Assembly (NCBI RefSeq): GCF_037975245.1
Contig: NC_092563.1
Span: 1,207,001 to 1,271,000 of the forward strand
Direction: 5' to 3'
Length of the DNA stretch: 64,000 bases
Origin: Apostichopus japonicus
Lineage: Eukaryota > Echinodermata > Holothuroidea > Aspidochirotida > Stichopodidae
Shown piece after piece: positions 11,000-24,800 of the stretch. The notes under the pieces were generated by a model that was not told the DNA's origin, ran no database searches, and worked only from the letters and a program-made list of their open reading frames with translations. The translations under genes and the position numbers were made by a program. Numbering within the stretch: position 1 is the first letter of the stretch; every line of letters starts with the position of its first letter.

Positions 11000-13900
11000 T
11001 GCTGCGTATGCCCCGCTTGAAGGATGCGCCGAACGTAGTATATGTATTCTGATATGACGTAACCTTAGAAAAGAACCAATCATGAAACAACAATCGATTT
11101 ATAGTAGCTAAGATTCATGATATCTGAGAGATGTCACGTGACAATACATGCTGTGTTTACCTTGTTTATTTAAAGCTCCCTCCCTGCAGGACGAGGAACT
11201 TCATGTCATCCCCACACCCCTTCCCTCTAAAACAAATGTTACCCCTTACCCTCCATCAACGTTTTTTTTCTTATGGAATCTTTTCCATCTAAGCTATATT
11301 GAAGTAATTTGTTCTTTTGAAGTTTTAGTTAATGGGGATTCAAGGTTTCCCCAGTTTTAACCTAATTTGAACTTTCTTGTTGCCTGTTTTCAGCTATTTT
11401 ACTGATCTTGTTTACTAGTTCAATTCCAGTCGCTGTTTCTCCTCATTACTACTGTATGTTCTTTATCTCTTTCTCTCATGACTTGTAATCTTGTATATCG
11501 CCCTCTATACTACTGTATGCGTGTACGTGTGTGTCTTGTAATTTCTTGCCGAATGCTCATTTTTGGAGGTCATGTGTGACCAACAAACAATCTTTAAACT
11601 TATTTTAATGAAATAGAATAAATACTTCCTCCTGATACAGTTTGTCTCAAATCCCGACCGCTGTCTCTCGATCAGTTGACATTTTGATCAAACTGTAGTC
11701 TTTGGTTTTCTTTATAAAATAAAACAAAAAAGAAAGAAATGTACCTTTGACAATTGCGCCCTCATTCAGCAAAGTTTGTTGTCAACGATACCTCAAGTGA
11801 CGTGATCTTCTATTTAAGGTTCAATCAGTACTATGCCCGTGGCTAGGCTGATAAGGGAGCAGGGGGACGGGGCGTACCCACATTTAATCTAATGTGTCCC
11901 ATATTTGCCCAAACTAATATTGTTTCCCACTATTTTATTTGTAACGATGGTACAAGCACACCACCGCGTTGTTTGTACAAATTAGTATGTAGCCATAAAA
12001 TCCGCTATGGGTTATGGTTCATAGCCTATTATATAGCAGATTCGATGGCTTGCTAAATCAGCGCATTTTATCATCGTAATTTCCAGTGACATTAACATTG
12101 TGCCCTTTATCTTTTGTTGAAGTCCATCCCCTGCAAAATCATACACAAATTCCTGGCCAATAACCATTTCTGAATATGCATTCCATTTGTCCATTAATAC
12201 CAAGAAAAGAAAGGGTAACAACCGCTGTGTTTGTAATTTATTCAGACTCTCACACAAAATCGAAAGACAGAAAAGGTTTTCATTATTTCATTCATTCACA
12301 TTTTCTCAGTCAAAAATTCAAACAGATTTTAAAAAATAGAGACTTTTTACATGAAATCCTGTCAAGGCCAGAGCTGAATTGATAAACAACCCCCTCCCCC
12401 ACCCCAAAAAAAAAATTGATAACAGAGTTAACATTAAAAAAACATCAATCAAGCAAGATGATGCTATAAACCCAATAAGGACAAATATCAATCTGTAAGT
12501 TTACCCATCATAAGTAAGGCAAGCAGCAATCATGATATTTCAATTAGGTGAATAGAAAGTGTACCCATGTATTGAATGATCTATGAAAAGTGTCCACAAA
12601 GTTACCAGAGAAGCAAACCCAACCATCATCTCCTAATTTGACAAATGTTGTTGCTTAAAAATAGCACTTGTGGGGGAGGGGGTATGGGGCTGCCATTTTG
12701 TCAATGTGTGATGTCATAGTGCCACAGGGTGTGGGGTTGAAAACTCTTTCTCAGCATTATGTCATGTTATAATATAGAATATTTAAGATACAGCATTAGA
12801 AATTTCATCGCAATTACAGAAACAAAACAGAATAAGAGACCCAGTACAAAATGTCACCATATATGTGGCTCAGTGATGTCATAAGGCGACTTCTACAGTG
12901 TTTGGATACAAGAAGTGAAATAAAACTGACAAACACAATAGTTCCCTACTTCAACAAATATTCCCACCAAAGAACTAGGATGCCAACAATGCATTTATTA
13001 CATGAAATTCATGTTATGAAGTATGAATAGACAATTTTTAATTTGTATCAGATTTGCCATATCATATACAGTGTGAACAGTCCTTAAGAATCTGTTTTGA
13101 TGGCTCCAATTATAGCACGCTATAGCTAGGAAAGTTTTGAGATTACGTTACCGACCTGCCAGTCGTAAATCGATCTCAGGCTCTACAAATAGCCTGTATA
13201 GCCTCTTAACACCATTAGGCTCTTCGGGTAAACACTGTGTGGAAATATGTTCATGTCTACAGTGTAGTTAATCATACAGCATTCACACAAATACTGTCAT
13301 ACAAGGAAAAATATGTGGCAGGTGTTGCAGCCTAAAGTTGTATTAAAAAGGTCTTTTTAGGCAAGTCGATTACGTAATCACAAGTAACTTTTCCATGATA
13401 GCGAGCTGTAGTTGGGGTCTATACAGCAGACCTTTAAGACATTATTACATCAGAGTCTAGTCTGGTTGTTGGCAACCATAGATGGAGGACAATTACAAAT
13501 AAGAGATGAAGTTAAGATTCCACATCTATTTGAGGTCTCCATGAAAGTGATTAACAAAGTTTGGGCTCTGGGTCAAGGGATGTACATTCTTCCCCACCAC
13601 AAAAATTTGGATCAGGCCATGCCGGACTTTTTCAAAGGAAAAATAACGTAGAAAAACTGAAGAAAACGTCTCTTCCTCTATCTCGGCTTATGAAAATATG
13701 CTCAGAATTGAGTAAAAGAAGGAAATTTGTAACTTATGAATGCAAATAGAAATGTAAAATTGAAAATGTCCTTGATATATTACAACCTCGGAGCATGAAT
13801 GATTAATGCTTGTGGTCATCCCCTTCATTATTCTATTGCAAATTTCTGTTTCAAGAAAACAAACTGACTGAGATCCAGATATACAAACATTAAATAGACA

Positions 13901-14200
13901 TGTCAAGATACCTGTTTCAATTAATTATCATTTAATTTCTTATCATTTTAAGGAGAACTGCAAGGATAACTGCTTTAGTTTTTTTTAGTATCACCACTTA
14001 ATAAAATTAATTTGTAATAATTGAATAGTTTTACACTATTTCTCTCAATTGTCAACATCTAAATGGCCTTTTTTCTCTCTGGTTTTCTAATACCCAAGGA
14101 ATGTTCTTTTTTTCAGCTGTATTGGAATGTTATATTTATGTACAAACAAAGTGCAAATGAAACAAATTCTAAGATTTCCTTTAACTTAAGCTGTGCATAT
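11000..14200. other. Intergenic DNA between POGLUT-like gene and gene A
   Basis: No exon recognised on either strand. AT-rich, with a short dispersed repeat at 12688 and G/C homopolymer runs at neighbouring positions. Confidence 0.5.
12688..12724 (+). repeat. Short dispersed repeat (with 61610)
   Basis: CTGCCATTTTGTCAATGTGT followed by GATGTCATAGTGCC; nearly the same text occurs at about 61612-61648. Possibly part of an old element. Confidence 0.5.
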
Positions 14201-14206
14201 TTATAC

Positions 14207-14353
14207 TACATGTTTGTGCCAGTTACTTTCAAAGCAGCACAAAACCATTGATATAGAACTAACATTAAACTGCGTTGTACGAGAATAGCATTTTTATAAT
14301 ACATGTTTGTGCCAGTTACTTGCAAAGCAGCACAAAACCATTGATATAGAACT
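14207..14353 (+). repeat. Tandem duplication, about 94-bp period
   Basis: ACATGTTTGTGCCAGTTACT to CCATTGATATAGAACT occurs twice (from about 14208 and 14301) with a few differences. A related piece, CTGCTTTAGTT.TTTTTAGTA, flanks it on both sides (13970 and 14390). It lies beyond the gene A stop codon, in possible 3' UTR or intergenic DNA. Confidence 0.8.
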
Positions 14354-15639
14354 TAAATCGAACTGCACTGTATGAGAAATGCAAAGATACCTGCTTTAGT
14401 TTCTTTTAGTAACACTTAACTGGATTAACTTATCAAAACATTGATATAGAACCCTGTAGGAGGGAGGGGGAGGAATGAGGGGAGGAAACATGTGAGGGTG
14501 ATAACTAAGAAGATGTCACAAAGAATATGAAAGCCCAATCATGTCTGTATCTGTGGAAATTCAAAATCACAGCCAGTCAATTTAATATGAATTTCCCTTG
14601 ACGGAAACATGCACAAACATGTATAATGAAAGAACGAAGCACCACTTTATTGTATGTGTTGATTCATATCTGGCTAACATCTCACACACACAATAATTGC
14701 ATCACATCAATACTTCACAGCACCATAAACTTTTCTTTCTTATGTAAACACAAGAAAGTGGTCTTCAGCAATAACCTCCTACACAAACACAAACACAAAC
14801 AAAACACAAAAAAAGTAGGAAAAAAAAGAGTAAAATAGAGAAAGAAAAAACAAATAATGGAAGCTCACCTTTCCATCCCTTCACTTTACTTTCTTCCAAT
14901 TAATATCTGCACCTTGGAGAAATGACTCCCTTATCACATTTTTTATGAATCAGTGTATACCAACATATGACTACTGTTTATAGAAGTAGCAGGCCTAAAG
15001 TTATAGTTTTCCAACTAAACTACCAAGTCTAAAAAATGTTCACCACAATAAAAAAAAGAAGAAAAATAAACACCAATCAATTAAATATATTGGTTATAAA
15101 TCTTGACCAGGTCATTCCCTGGACAAACACTTCAATCTGTACATCATATGCATGATTCGGACTGAGAAGATGAATTGCACAGCAGTTGTCGTTGAACATC
15201 AGAGAAAAATGTACACTCGTTCAAAGACTTCACTTACATATGGCAATGAAAACATGATGGCGAATCTTCTCCAACTCTTACATAAATATATTTACAGACA
15301 CAAAATTAATGATGATGAAAAATATTTTCTGTCATAAATACAGGAGGACTACAAAGGATGTAAAGAATGGAAAAATAAAACAAAAAAATAAACCATCTTT
15401 GACTCTTACCTTATTTGACAGTCTTGCTCTAGATACTGATAAGACTAAGAGTTTTTGTTTTCCAATTTCAACAGACATTTTGGTAATGTCAACCACCTTT
15501 CGATAATTTCCCCAGACATATTATTCTGTTACGTTTGTGTAACATTTTGTGTTACATTCGTACATTTGTGGGTTTGCTATTAACAGAACAACAGCTGGTA
15601 TTACTTACTTATATATGCCAGTTTAAACTTTCACTTTTA

Positions 15640-15824
15640 TCAATACCACAAATACTTGGGATCCTTCAATAGCTCAGAAAGAATTACATTCCAGGGTCTG
15701 TAGTATTCTTCGACCACTGATCTCATCGATGGGGTCATAACTACTTCTCGATCGACCGCCATCTTGTTGACGTTCTTCACGGACCTGTCCACTATCCTGT
15801 TCATACTTTCGATGGTTAATGGTT
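15640..15824 (-). CDS. CHST15-like: Gene A last coding exon
   Basis: 185 bp after acceptor ttttttctcag, phase 1 in, ending in TGA at 15640-15642. It encodes a C terminus with NRIVDRSVKNVNKMA, EEYYRPWN and the ending KDPKYLWY. The YRPWN block and the aromatic ending also occur in gene B, which supports both the frame and the stop. The other frame open across this segment is a shadow. Confidence 0.9.
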
Positions 15825-18800
15825 CTGAGAAAAAAAATTAAACAGAGAGAAAAACATGCCACTCATGAAACTAAATGAATTATCTAGTGACTTGTAATGT
15901 AATAGATAGTTGGGGTTCAGGAGAGGTGTGGGAGAGGAGGGAGGGTGGGTGGGGAGGGAGGGCGTAGCAGACAGGCTCTATTGTTGCCAGATGTGCCTTG
16001 AGTGCACATATTCTGAAATCTCTCAAATCACCACCTCAGACTTTAAAAAATTATAATAACAAAGCCATGTAAAAAAATTCAAACTGATATCACTTCCCAC
16101 ATCCTCGAAAGGTATAGTTTTGCTTAGAGTAACCACTTTGCGTGTCACTGTGACCATGCAATGACATATATATTCAGACATAACTTGATCCCGGTCCATT
16201 GCTCTAAGAGATGTTTCCCTCAACGACCTTAATACTAGCTCCTAAAGGTGATTCCAAACTACATCATCCAACACAGAAAATTTTGTTGTCTCACGAATCC
16301 AATGTATCGTGTTGTCAGCTAACTTGTTATGACTTTTTGCATGTTTTGACTGCAGTATATTAAACTGTAATGTTCTTATTATATTTTCCTATCACTAGAA
16401 TGTGGTAAATTCAACACAAAATGCCAAAATACTTAATTTATGTCACTGGAATGTGACAGTTAACTGCAATCAAAGAGAAAAGACTTAAAGCTCTTTTTAA
16501 AACCATTCATTTTTTCAGTTATTGATATCATACCCAATATCATTTGCATTTGGTTTATTCTCTTTATTCTCTTGTCAAGGTAAGACAGTTATCAAGTGGT
16601 ATTAACAGAACACCAGTTTCAACAGTAAACAACATACACTCTATGGAAATGAAGATATGCAGGTTATATCAATTTCAGGGTTATTTCAGCACCCTTGTAA
16701 ATATCCTGGAGAGATTTCCGGTGGAACTTCTTATTCGTGAATCGTGCGTGAAATCTGGTGATTCTCCCTGAAAATCTGGGATGTCTGGTCTCCATACTTG
16801 AGTACACAGCTGAGAGGAACAAAGGAAAGTATACAGGGACCTTGTTTTGTATCTTCATCAAACATATATTTTAACAGTCCTCAGGGATTTGGATATGCTG
16901 TCTGTTTGTGGCTTACCAAGATCTAAGTATCTTATTACTCCATCCAGTTCTCGAATGGTATTATTTTTCCAGTCCTCTAGTCTCAACACGTGGATGTTCT
17001 CCAGGCCGAAGGTTTCCACCCATTCCCGAAGGTAAATTGCATATTTGCCTTGATAGAGATGCTGAAAGGAAGAAAAAAAAGAAATTTGAGCAAACATCTA
17101 AATGACACCAAAGCTAGCTAAAAACTTGAGACCTCAACTTATCTTACCGTCATGGCTTTTGTCAATTTTCCTGTTGTTAATTCAATGCATCACACACACA
17201 TGCACAAAATTCCACTCATACTTGTTTAAACAACCACACCCACCCACCAACTTGATAGCATAGGTTATTTGCACGTTTACACAGCAAGTCACCAAACATA
17301 TAGTGGATAATAAAATGCCACTCTTCTAAGTTGTAATGGCATCAAATCTAGAAGCTAGAGTGGTACTTAATACAACAAGTAAAGGCAACACCAGGACAAA
17401 AATAACCCACTCCTCCACATACCATTACCTCTAATTTCCCTTGCAAGTTCTGAGTGCTCTACAGTTCTTTGAAGGCAAGAAAAAAAAACTCAACTGAATG
17501 TATGAAATTTAGTCAAAGGGGAATACTCACGTTTCCATACGGTGCAGTAGGAGAGCTTGAGCCATGTACAAAAGCACAGTACCTAATAGTGTGCTGCTTC
17601 TCACACGCAGCCGCATTTTTCACCATAGAGTCAAAGTAAGCTTTGAAGGAGATCTTCTTGTAACGATCACCAAGCATGTAAGTAGTCCACAACCTTTGAA
17701 GCCAAAAAAAAAAAAAATTAAACAAAAAAAACAAAAACAGGAATATTGCATTATAAGGCAATAGCATAACAAATATAGCTGTGTGCAAAGAACAATAGTT
17801 TTACCCAAAAGACAGGGGGTAAAAAAGAAAGATCATAAAATATTGTTACAATTATCAAATATGTTTTAGTGTTGTTAATCTTAACTTTAAAATGGGAAGA
17901 GAGAAGGGGCAGTGTTCACGTATTCAAATATACAAACTTCAAGCTCCTTTTGCAAACTTTCTTTCACCGTCATGGATAGGCTGTTAACAAAACAGTTCAC
18001 AACGATTTATCGAAACATACCCTACAAGTTTTAGCAGAAGTTAAATAGCAAGTTCACTTTCAGGAAAAAGAAAGATAGGGAAAAAAGGAATTCCAAAACC
18101 AAAACATGGGTGTGAGATGAAGCAGCTTAAAGAGAACACATAAGAATAAGGTTTTTGTTAGTTTATCATCAAATTGACAAATTGCATCAGGTAAACTCAC
18201 TTGACTCAATTGCCTTTAAGGTTACTGTAATGACAGGGCTAATTCCTCCCCCCCCCCCTCTCTCACTAACTGTGTAATATGTTACAAATCAGTATTAAAA
18301 CAAAGGAATCCAGCGAGACAAATCTTCACATTGAAGTGACATCAGATTTATTTGGCACAAATCTTTGACTGACAGAAAATGAACAGGACAAATGCAGATA
18401 GGTCATGATTCAGTACTAAGATGCATGGGTAGGGGTAAATGGAGGGTGGGGGAGGGGACCAGAGCTGTATATAAAATGCAGTAAGTCATCATTCCCTGAT
18501 TGTGGAACCAAATTCAACATCTGACACAGTTGACACAGAACCACAATATATATTTCTTGTCATTTTGGTGAAGTGGTCACCACACATGTCTGACACTATA
18601 TTTTTAATTAACTAAACTACTTAAGACTTTACTTAACTAATTTTTACTTTAACTAAAACTAACATATTGCACAAAGAAAGACAGCTCTGTGTATCTATGT
18701 AAAAACTAAGACTGACCCGCTTTAGTTAAACAAAAGGTTCAGCATCTAAGAATTATTCCAAGACTTAGCTTCCCATGAGTTTTGTTGTGATGGGAGGTGG

Positions 18801-21800
18801 AAGGGAAGTGTAAAGTAAATATAACAGCAGATTGACCTACAGATGATGAAAATGTAAAAATTTGAAAGAGTAACACGGTATTTGGCCGCAGTAACAACAG
18901 AGTTCAGCTTGAAAACCAGGCTAAAGTAACAACAGAGTTCAGCTTGAAAACCAGGCTAAAGTAACAACAGAGTTCAGCTTGAAAACCAGGCTAAAGTAGC
19001 AACAGAGTTCAGCTTGAAAACCAGGCTAAAGTAGCAACAGAGTTCAGCTTGAAACCAGGCTAAAGTAACAACAGAGTTCAGCTTGAAAACCAGCCCAAGT
19101 AACAACAGAGTTCAGCTTGAAAACCAGGCTAAAGTAACAACAGAGTTCAGCTTGAAAACCAGGCTAAATTAACAACAGAGTTCAGCTTGAAAACCTACCG
19201 AAGTAACAACAGAGTTCAGCTTGAAAACCAGCCCAAGTAACAACAGAGTTCAGCTTGAAACCAGGCTAAAGTAACAACAGATTTCAGCTTGAAAACCTAC
19301 CGAAGTAACAACAGAGTTCAGCTTGAAAACCAGCCCAAGTAACAACAGAGTTCAGCTTGAAAACCAGCCCAAGTAACAACAGAGTTCAGCTTGAAAACCA
19401 GGCTAAAGTAACAACAGAGTTCAGCTTGAAAACCAGGCTAAAGTAACAACAGAGTTCAGCTTGAAAACTGGCTGAAGAAACAAAATAGTTAAACTTACTT
19501 GTCGACTGGATTCCTGAGAATGGCAGTTATTTTAGCCTTTGGCTGCAGAGTATGTATCAAATCAGCCAGATATATTGGAGGTTCTCGTGCATTTGGAAAA
19601 TGCTTTTGCCATTTAAAATCTGCCAGACCCCAAAGGTTTGATATAGATGCATCTCCTGTTGGTCAACGGAAGAGGCAAAGGTTTTTGAGTGTACTGCTGT
19701 TATTCAGAATGATGCAAAAGTTCAACGACTTTAATAGGTAAAATGAAAAGACAACAGATCATGAGAGCAGACTCTAGCCTAATAAATACTTCATGATGAG
19801 AGGGAAACTTATAAATGTAGCTTTACTCAGGCAAAACTGAGAAACTTATAAATGTAGCTTTACTCAGGCAAAACTTAGAAACTTATAAATGTAGCTTTAC
19901 TCAGGCAAAACTGAGAAACTTATAAAATGTAGCTTTACTCAGGCAAAACTTAGAAACTTATAAATGTAGCTTTACTCAGGCAAAACTGAGAAACTTATAA
20001 ATGTAGCTTTACTCAGGCAAAACTGAGAAACTTATAAAATGTAGCTTTACTCAGGCAAAACTGAGAAACTTATAAAATGTAGCTTTACTCAGGCAAAACT
20101 GAGAAACTTATAAATGTAGCTTATCATATTTATGCATATCTTATATGTACTGGGGTACTTCCCACCAAGTTTGAAGAAAATCGTCCCAGCTGCTTAGGAG
20201 GGGTTATTTGACACAAAATTGGACTCACACACAAACTTACAGACACATGAACAAACACACACAGACAACCACACACACGGACACGGTTTGACCCCTCCCT
20301 CAGTCATGGACTTCTAATCACCCTGGGATATCCCACCATGGGTGACCCCCTGAGAGTAGCTACTCAGGAAATTTGCCAATACCATGGCAACTGTTGCTAT
20401 GGTAACTGATATAGCTACATAGCAATATAGGAATTTGTGTTCATTTTTCACCAGGATGGCTTTAGTCTACACTGTATGTTCTTCTTTGATTAGTCAATAA
20501 CAACATTTCCTTTGGAAGATCCTTCTAAACAATACAACAAAATTATTTAAAGTAAACAAATTCTTTAAGTAACCACCTCATGATTACCTACCAAATACAA
20601 GTTTGGAATTATTCTTAAGTTGGGTTATTGCTTGGTCTGATATGAAATTGTAGTACCATTGGAGAGAGCGATCATGGCCTTCTCCTGTGATATTGCGAAT
20701 CTTTAATACTGAAAAGAGAAAGAGAAGTGAAAAGAGATGGAAATCAATAAGTCAATGAATTGAACAGGTGATGAAAAGTTTCAAAAAGAAAAAGAACTTG
20801 AAAAGAGTAAACAACAGACAATTTTTTTCTTTCATGCATGCATTCTCTATCAGATTGTCTCTTGGTCACAAGTTGTCGTAGTAATAGATAAGAAAATTCC
20901 TACCACCCTTCAACCCAGATACGGCCAGCAATTTCAAACAAGACACAAACACCGGTTTGGATATTTACGAGTGAAGGGCTTACCTGTCTCTCCACAACCT
21001 TAGCTCACTCTATGGTGCATATTTGGGAAGTGGTAACATCTTTTGGCACTGTACACAAATGATTCATTCCATACTCCCCCTATCAGCCAAAGGCATTTAA
21101 ACCTGATATTAATATAAAGAGGAGGGACGAAGGAAGATCATGTGCAAAACACTTGCTACACTTCCTTTCTGGCCTAGGTTGAACTCATAATGCAAATACC
21201 TTCATTTGTAACGTTTGTGATCATTTATACATGCTTGTACCTTCTACAGTACGAAATAAAATGAAGCGATTTATACCAGCACAAACAATTTATAGTTTGA
21301 TCTTGATTTTATGAAGTATGTTGAGTGATAGACAATGTGCACTCCTCACCCACTACTGTATACTTCATAAACTTACAGTTGTATTTAAAGACCAACAATG
21401 GAGACTTTTCGATGAACACAAAATCCCACCATTTTGCATGTATGTAATCCTTAACTCACTCCAATTACATTGCTGTAATTAACTTTACCAATTTCGGACG
21501 TTAAATACGTGAAAAATGGAAAGAAAAGTCAGCTTTTTATGAAACCTGTTCAGACATTCCTGAAACATTCCGAAGACATCAGGTGACCATGTGACGTCAC
21601 TGTTTGTATACCTCACTCACAACAATACTTTTAGTGTGTAAAGTTGTATACTTGAGCTGCCAAAAACATCAACGATATTACTCCTTTTCGACCCAAAATG
21701 CCACAATTCTGTGTTGTTGGAGGTTGCAGTTATACCTCATCCAACAAAAGCATCAGCTTTTTTAGATTTCCGAGTAAAAGAACCGACGTAAAACGCCGCA

Positions 21801-24800
21801 GACTTTGGATCAATTTTTGAGATCCACGCGGAAAGATTTTTCAGCACCCGGAGTATCTCATGCCCATGAGTCCACATGCATGACCCTGCCTCTGTGTAAG
21901 CTGCAAATGTCTCATTCTGCGAAAGTTATATTCTGTCGATAGCTGTGTCAGACCATGGCCGGACATAGCTAATGTGAAATTGACCGTAAACAAGCTCTGG
22001 ACGTCCTTACATGTAACATTATATCACGCAATTGACAGCATCATATTTACCGTAAGAGATGACCGTGTATATACCGTGCCTATAGGGTAGCAGTACATGT
22101 ATGGCTCACAGCATGTGTAAATAGTCTGGCTATAGGATTTCATCGCATTTATCTATTTCCTTTGTTGTATTCCAGTATCGTGAGTTTGTGATACATTGTG
22201 TTATATTGTCCGTTACAGTGGCGTAGGAAGGTACTTTTGTGTGGAGGGGCTGAAGACTGATGGCCGTCCTGGGGGAGGGGCCTAAGGGGAGGGGGTGTCC
22301 CCCTCCCCTTTGGAATTTTTGCATTTCCAGGTGGCCTCAGATGCAATTTGGTGCAATATAGCACACTTAAACACCTACTCCATTTTGTAAACTTAATTTT
22401 GTATTTTCACCTGGCTTTAGATGCTATTTGGTGCTCCAAATGAGATTTTTTTCTCATTTGGAAATGAAAAAGGGGTTTTCTGACTTGCGAAGCGGGGGGG
22501 CGGAATGATACTTCCGCCCCTCCACATTTTTCACTGGGGGGCTGGCACCCCCCCAGCCCCCCCCGGTTCCTACACCCTTGGTCCGTTATGTTTATTCCGG
22601 CATCTGCATGGTCCAAGGAGTTGAATAAAAGGGTTCTATCTAGCGAACGGACGTTTTATTTCGTTAGTGACTGTCTTGTGATTGTGGGATCGTGGTCATT
22701 TTTTGATGGGTTATAATAGGTTTTCGAAGTTTATTTTTTACACATGTTGATTATGGGTATGTAAACTCCCTAAATTAATGGAAAATCCCCCCAAAAAAAT
22801 TTGCCTCCATAGTTGGTAAATAATTGAGGCAGTCAATATCTTCTCCTTTTGACAGTAGACCTAGCTATGACCATATTTGTGAGAGGGAAAAAAGCCAAGC
22901 GTGTTGTGTGTTGGAGGCAGAGAGCAGTCAATAGGTGGCGCTCGTCATATTTGAGAGTTGGGTCACTTGTATTAAGTCACGTCACCCATGTACCTCCTTA
23001 GAGAGACCCAATGTCGTAAGTTTTCTTAATTTTGCATCGAATTAGCCATTTCATTTGATTTCTATATCATCAGTCTTTAGTTGTGGCATTAGTGTGCTGT
23101 ATTGTTTGTTTTCCTGTTCCCTAATAAGATTGTTAACCTCGAGGCATTTAACTTTTGGTATATAAGTTTGTTTGGGACAGGAGCCTAGGCCTTAAAGGAA
23201 TGTACATTTTATATTCTTGGAGGTTTAAAGAGGCCATGACACGAAAAATCCAACTCATCGAGAGTAACTTCCTCTGAATCTATGAGAAAATCTATGTTCA
23301 AAACTATCCTCAACACCTTGAAAACCTCAAGGACTAATTAGTAATTAACGTTTTAATATTCACATCCGAAAATAGATATCTGAGAATGCGATTTCACAAC
23401 AAGACAATGATGACGTCATGTTAGGAACACACGTGCAAAGCCCAGGCATGTATCGGATGCGCGACGATCATACCGTTCCATATACAGTACACGCACATTT
23501 ACACTGAGAGCACAACCACTGTATTACCGTCTATATCGTTAGAAATTTCAAGTTTGTTTTACAACTGTTGTAAACTATCCGAGAGAAATGCCGGTCCGTT
23601 GTGTTGTTGGGGGCTGCATAAATATCATTACCCATGCAATTAGCCTTCATCCATGGCTGAAGGACGAAAAAAACACGGCGATTATGACCAAGTTAGTGCA
23701 CAACACCAGCGCCGATTTCACTGGGCCTAGCCAGTATGCAGCTCCGAAGGAAGCGAACACTTCACGGAAGCATACTACGATCCCTCCTTTTTGTTATGAA
23801 ATTAAACAAATGGACTTTAACGGTTCGACATAAAAGAGTCATTCTTCTGTCAAGTAATCCACAAAAAACTACTCTGAAGACCAGATCGGGGAACAGGAAC
23901 CTCCAATGGGCCAAGTGGCGATCCTTAGGAGGTAGCGCGCCGAGCACTAGTAGTACTATAGTATTAGCGTTACTACACTGAAGTCGCAATAGACGAAGAG
24001 ATTTTACTGTATCATCTAAATTAACACCCCCTTCATTGCTCTATTGTATACTAATAAGCTATGAGGTAAGCTTCAGAAGCGATGGGTTACATCTTCTTGT
24101 GAACAAATCTCAGTGCCCCAATTTATTTCTGGAATATGCTGGATCAGTTAGTTATAGCAATAATTTCTTATTCCTATTCCAGGAAAACCATTTTTTATTT
24201 TGTGGAGGGAGTGGGGGTAATGGGGATGGGTCAAAATAGGTAGGTAAAAAGATTTTATTCCAAAGGGTGTTTAATTAAATCTCAAAGCGATTTATTTTAA
24301 AGTCACAGAGCCAAAAATTTACACAACATAGTTCAAGTGTTAAATCATTGAACAAAATTTATTCAATATCAGTTCTAGACAGTCATTCTGGACAATCTGA
24401 ACTAACATGAACAACAATCATTGTATTATATGACATAAAAGTAAAACTGTACTTTCCATAAACATTATCATTCTTAAATTACACTAATGTAATTTGTGAC
24501 ATCAAAGGAGGTTAAAAGAAAACAACTTACATGAATTTTTTGGCTTTAAGCCTACAAAGCAGTTGCATGTCCATCGCTATCAATCGTTGTTATGACAAAT
24601 TAATTAGAATAATCCAGAAGCAAATACAATAAAGGGTTATTTAAACCAAGAAACACTGCACGAAGTAACTCACATGCAAAAATGTTACACAAGCACGACG
24701 ACACGTACAACACTGATGGGCAATGTGAAACACAGCATCACACGCATTAAAACAATCGAAGACCATTAACAGGGTGTACAGCTGAGTTTTTGAAGAAAGA

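Larger units (their letters stand above)
21389..22817. mobile_element. Second THAP-bearing TTAA-type element, interrupted
   Basis: The left end follows TTAA (21385-21388) and begins AGACCAACAATGGAGAC. The right end on the opposite strand reads ACCAACTATGGAGGC, with a worn target site (expected TTAA, seen TAAAT). A THAP relic starts about 310 bp from the left end, as in the element at 23229. The element sits at the point where the copy of a dispersed repeat (20952-21388) stops, and it contains a later hAT MITE (22216-22580). Assigned by TIR and THAP content only. Confidence 0.65.
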
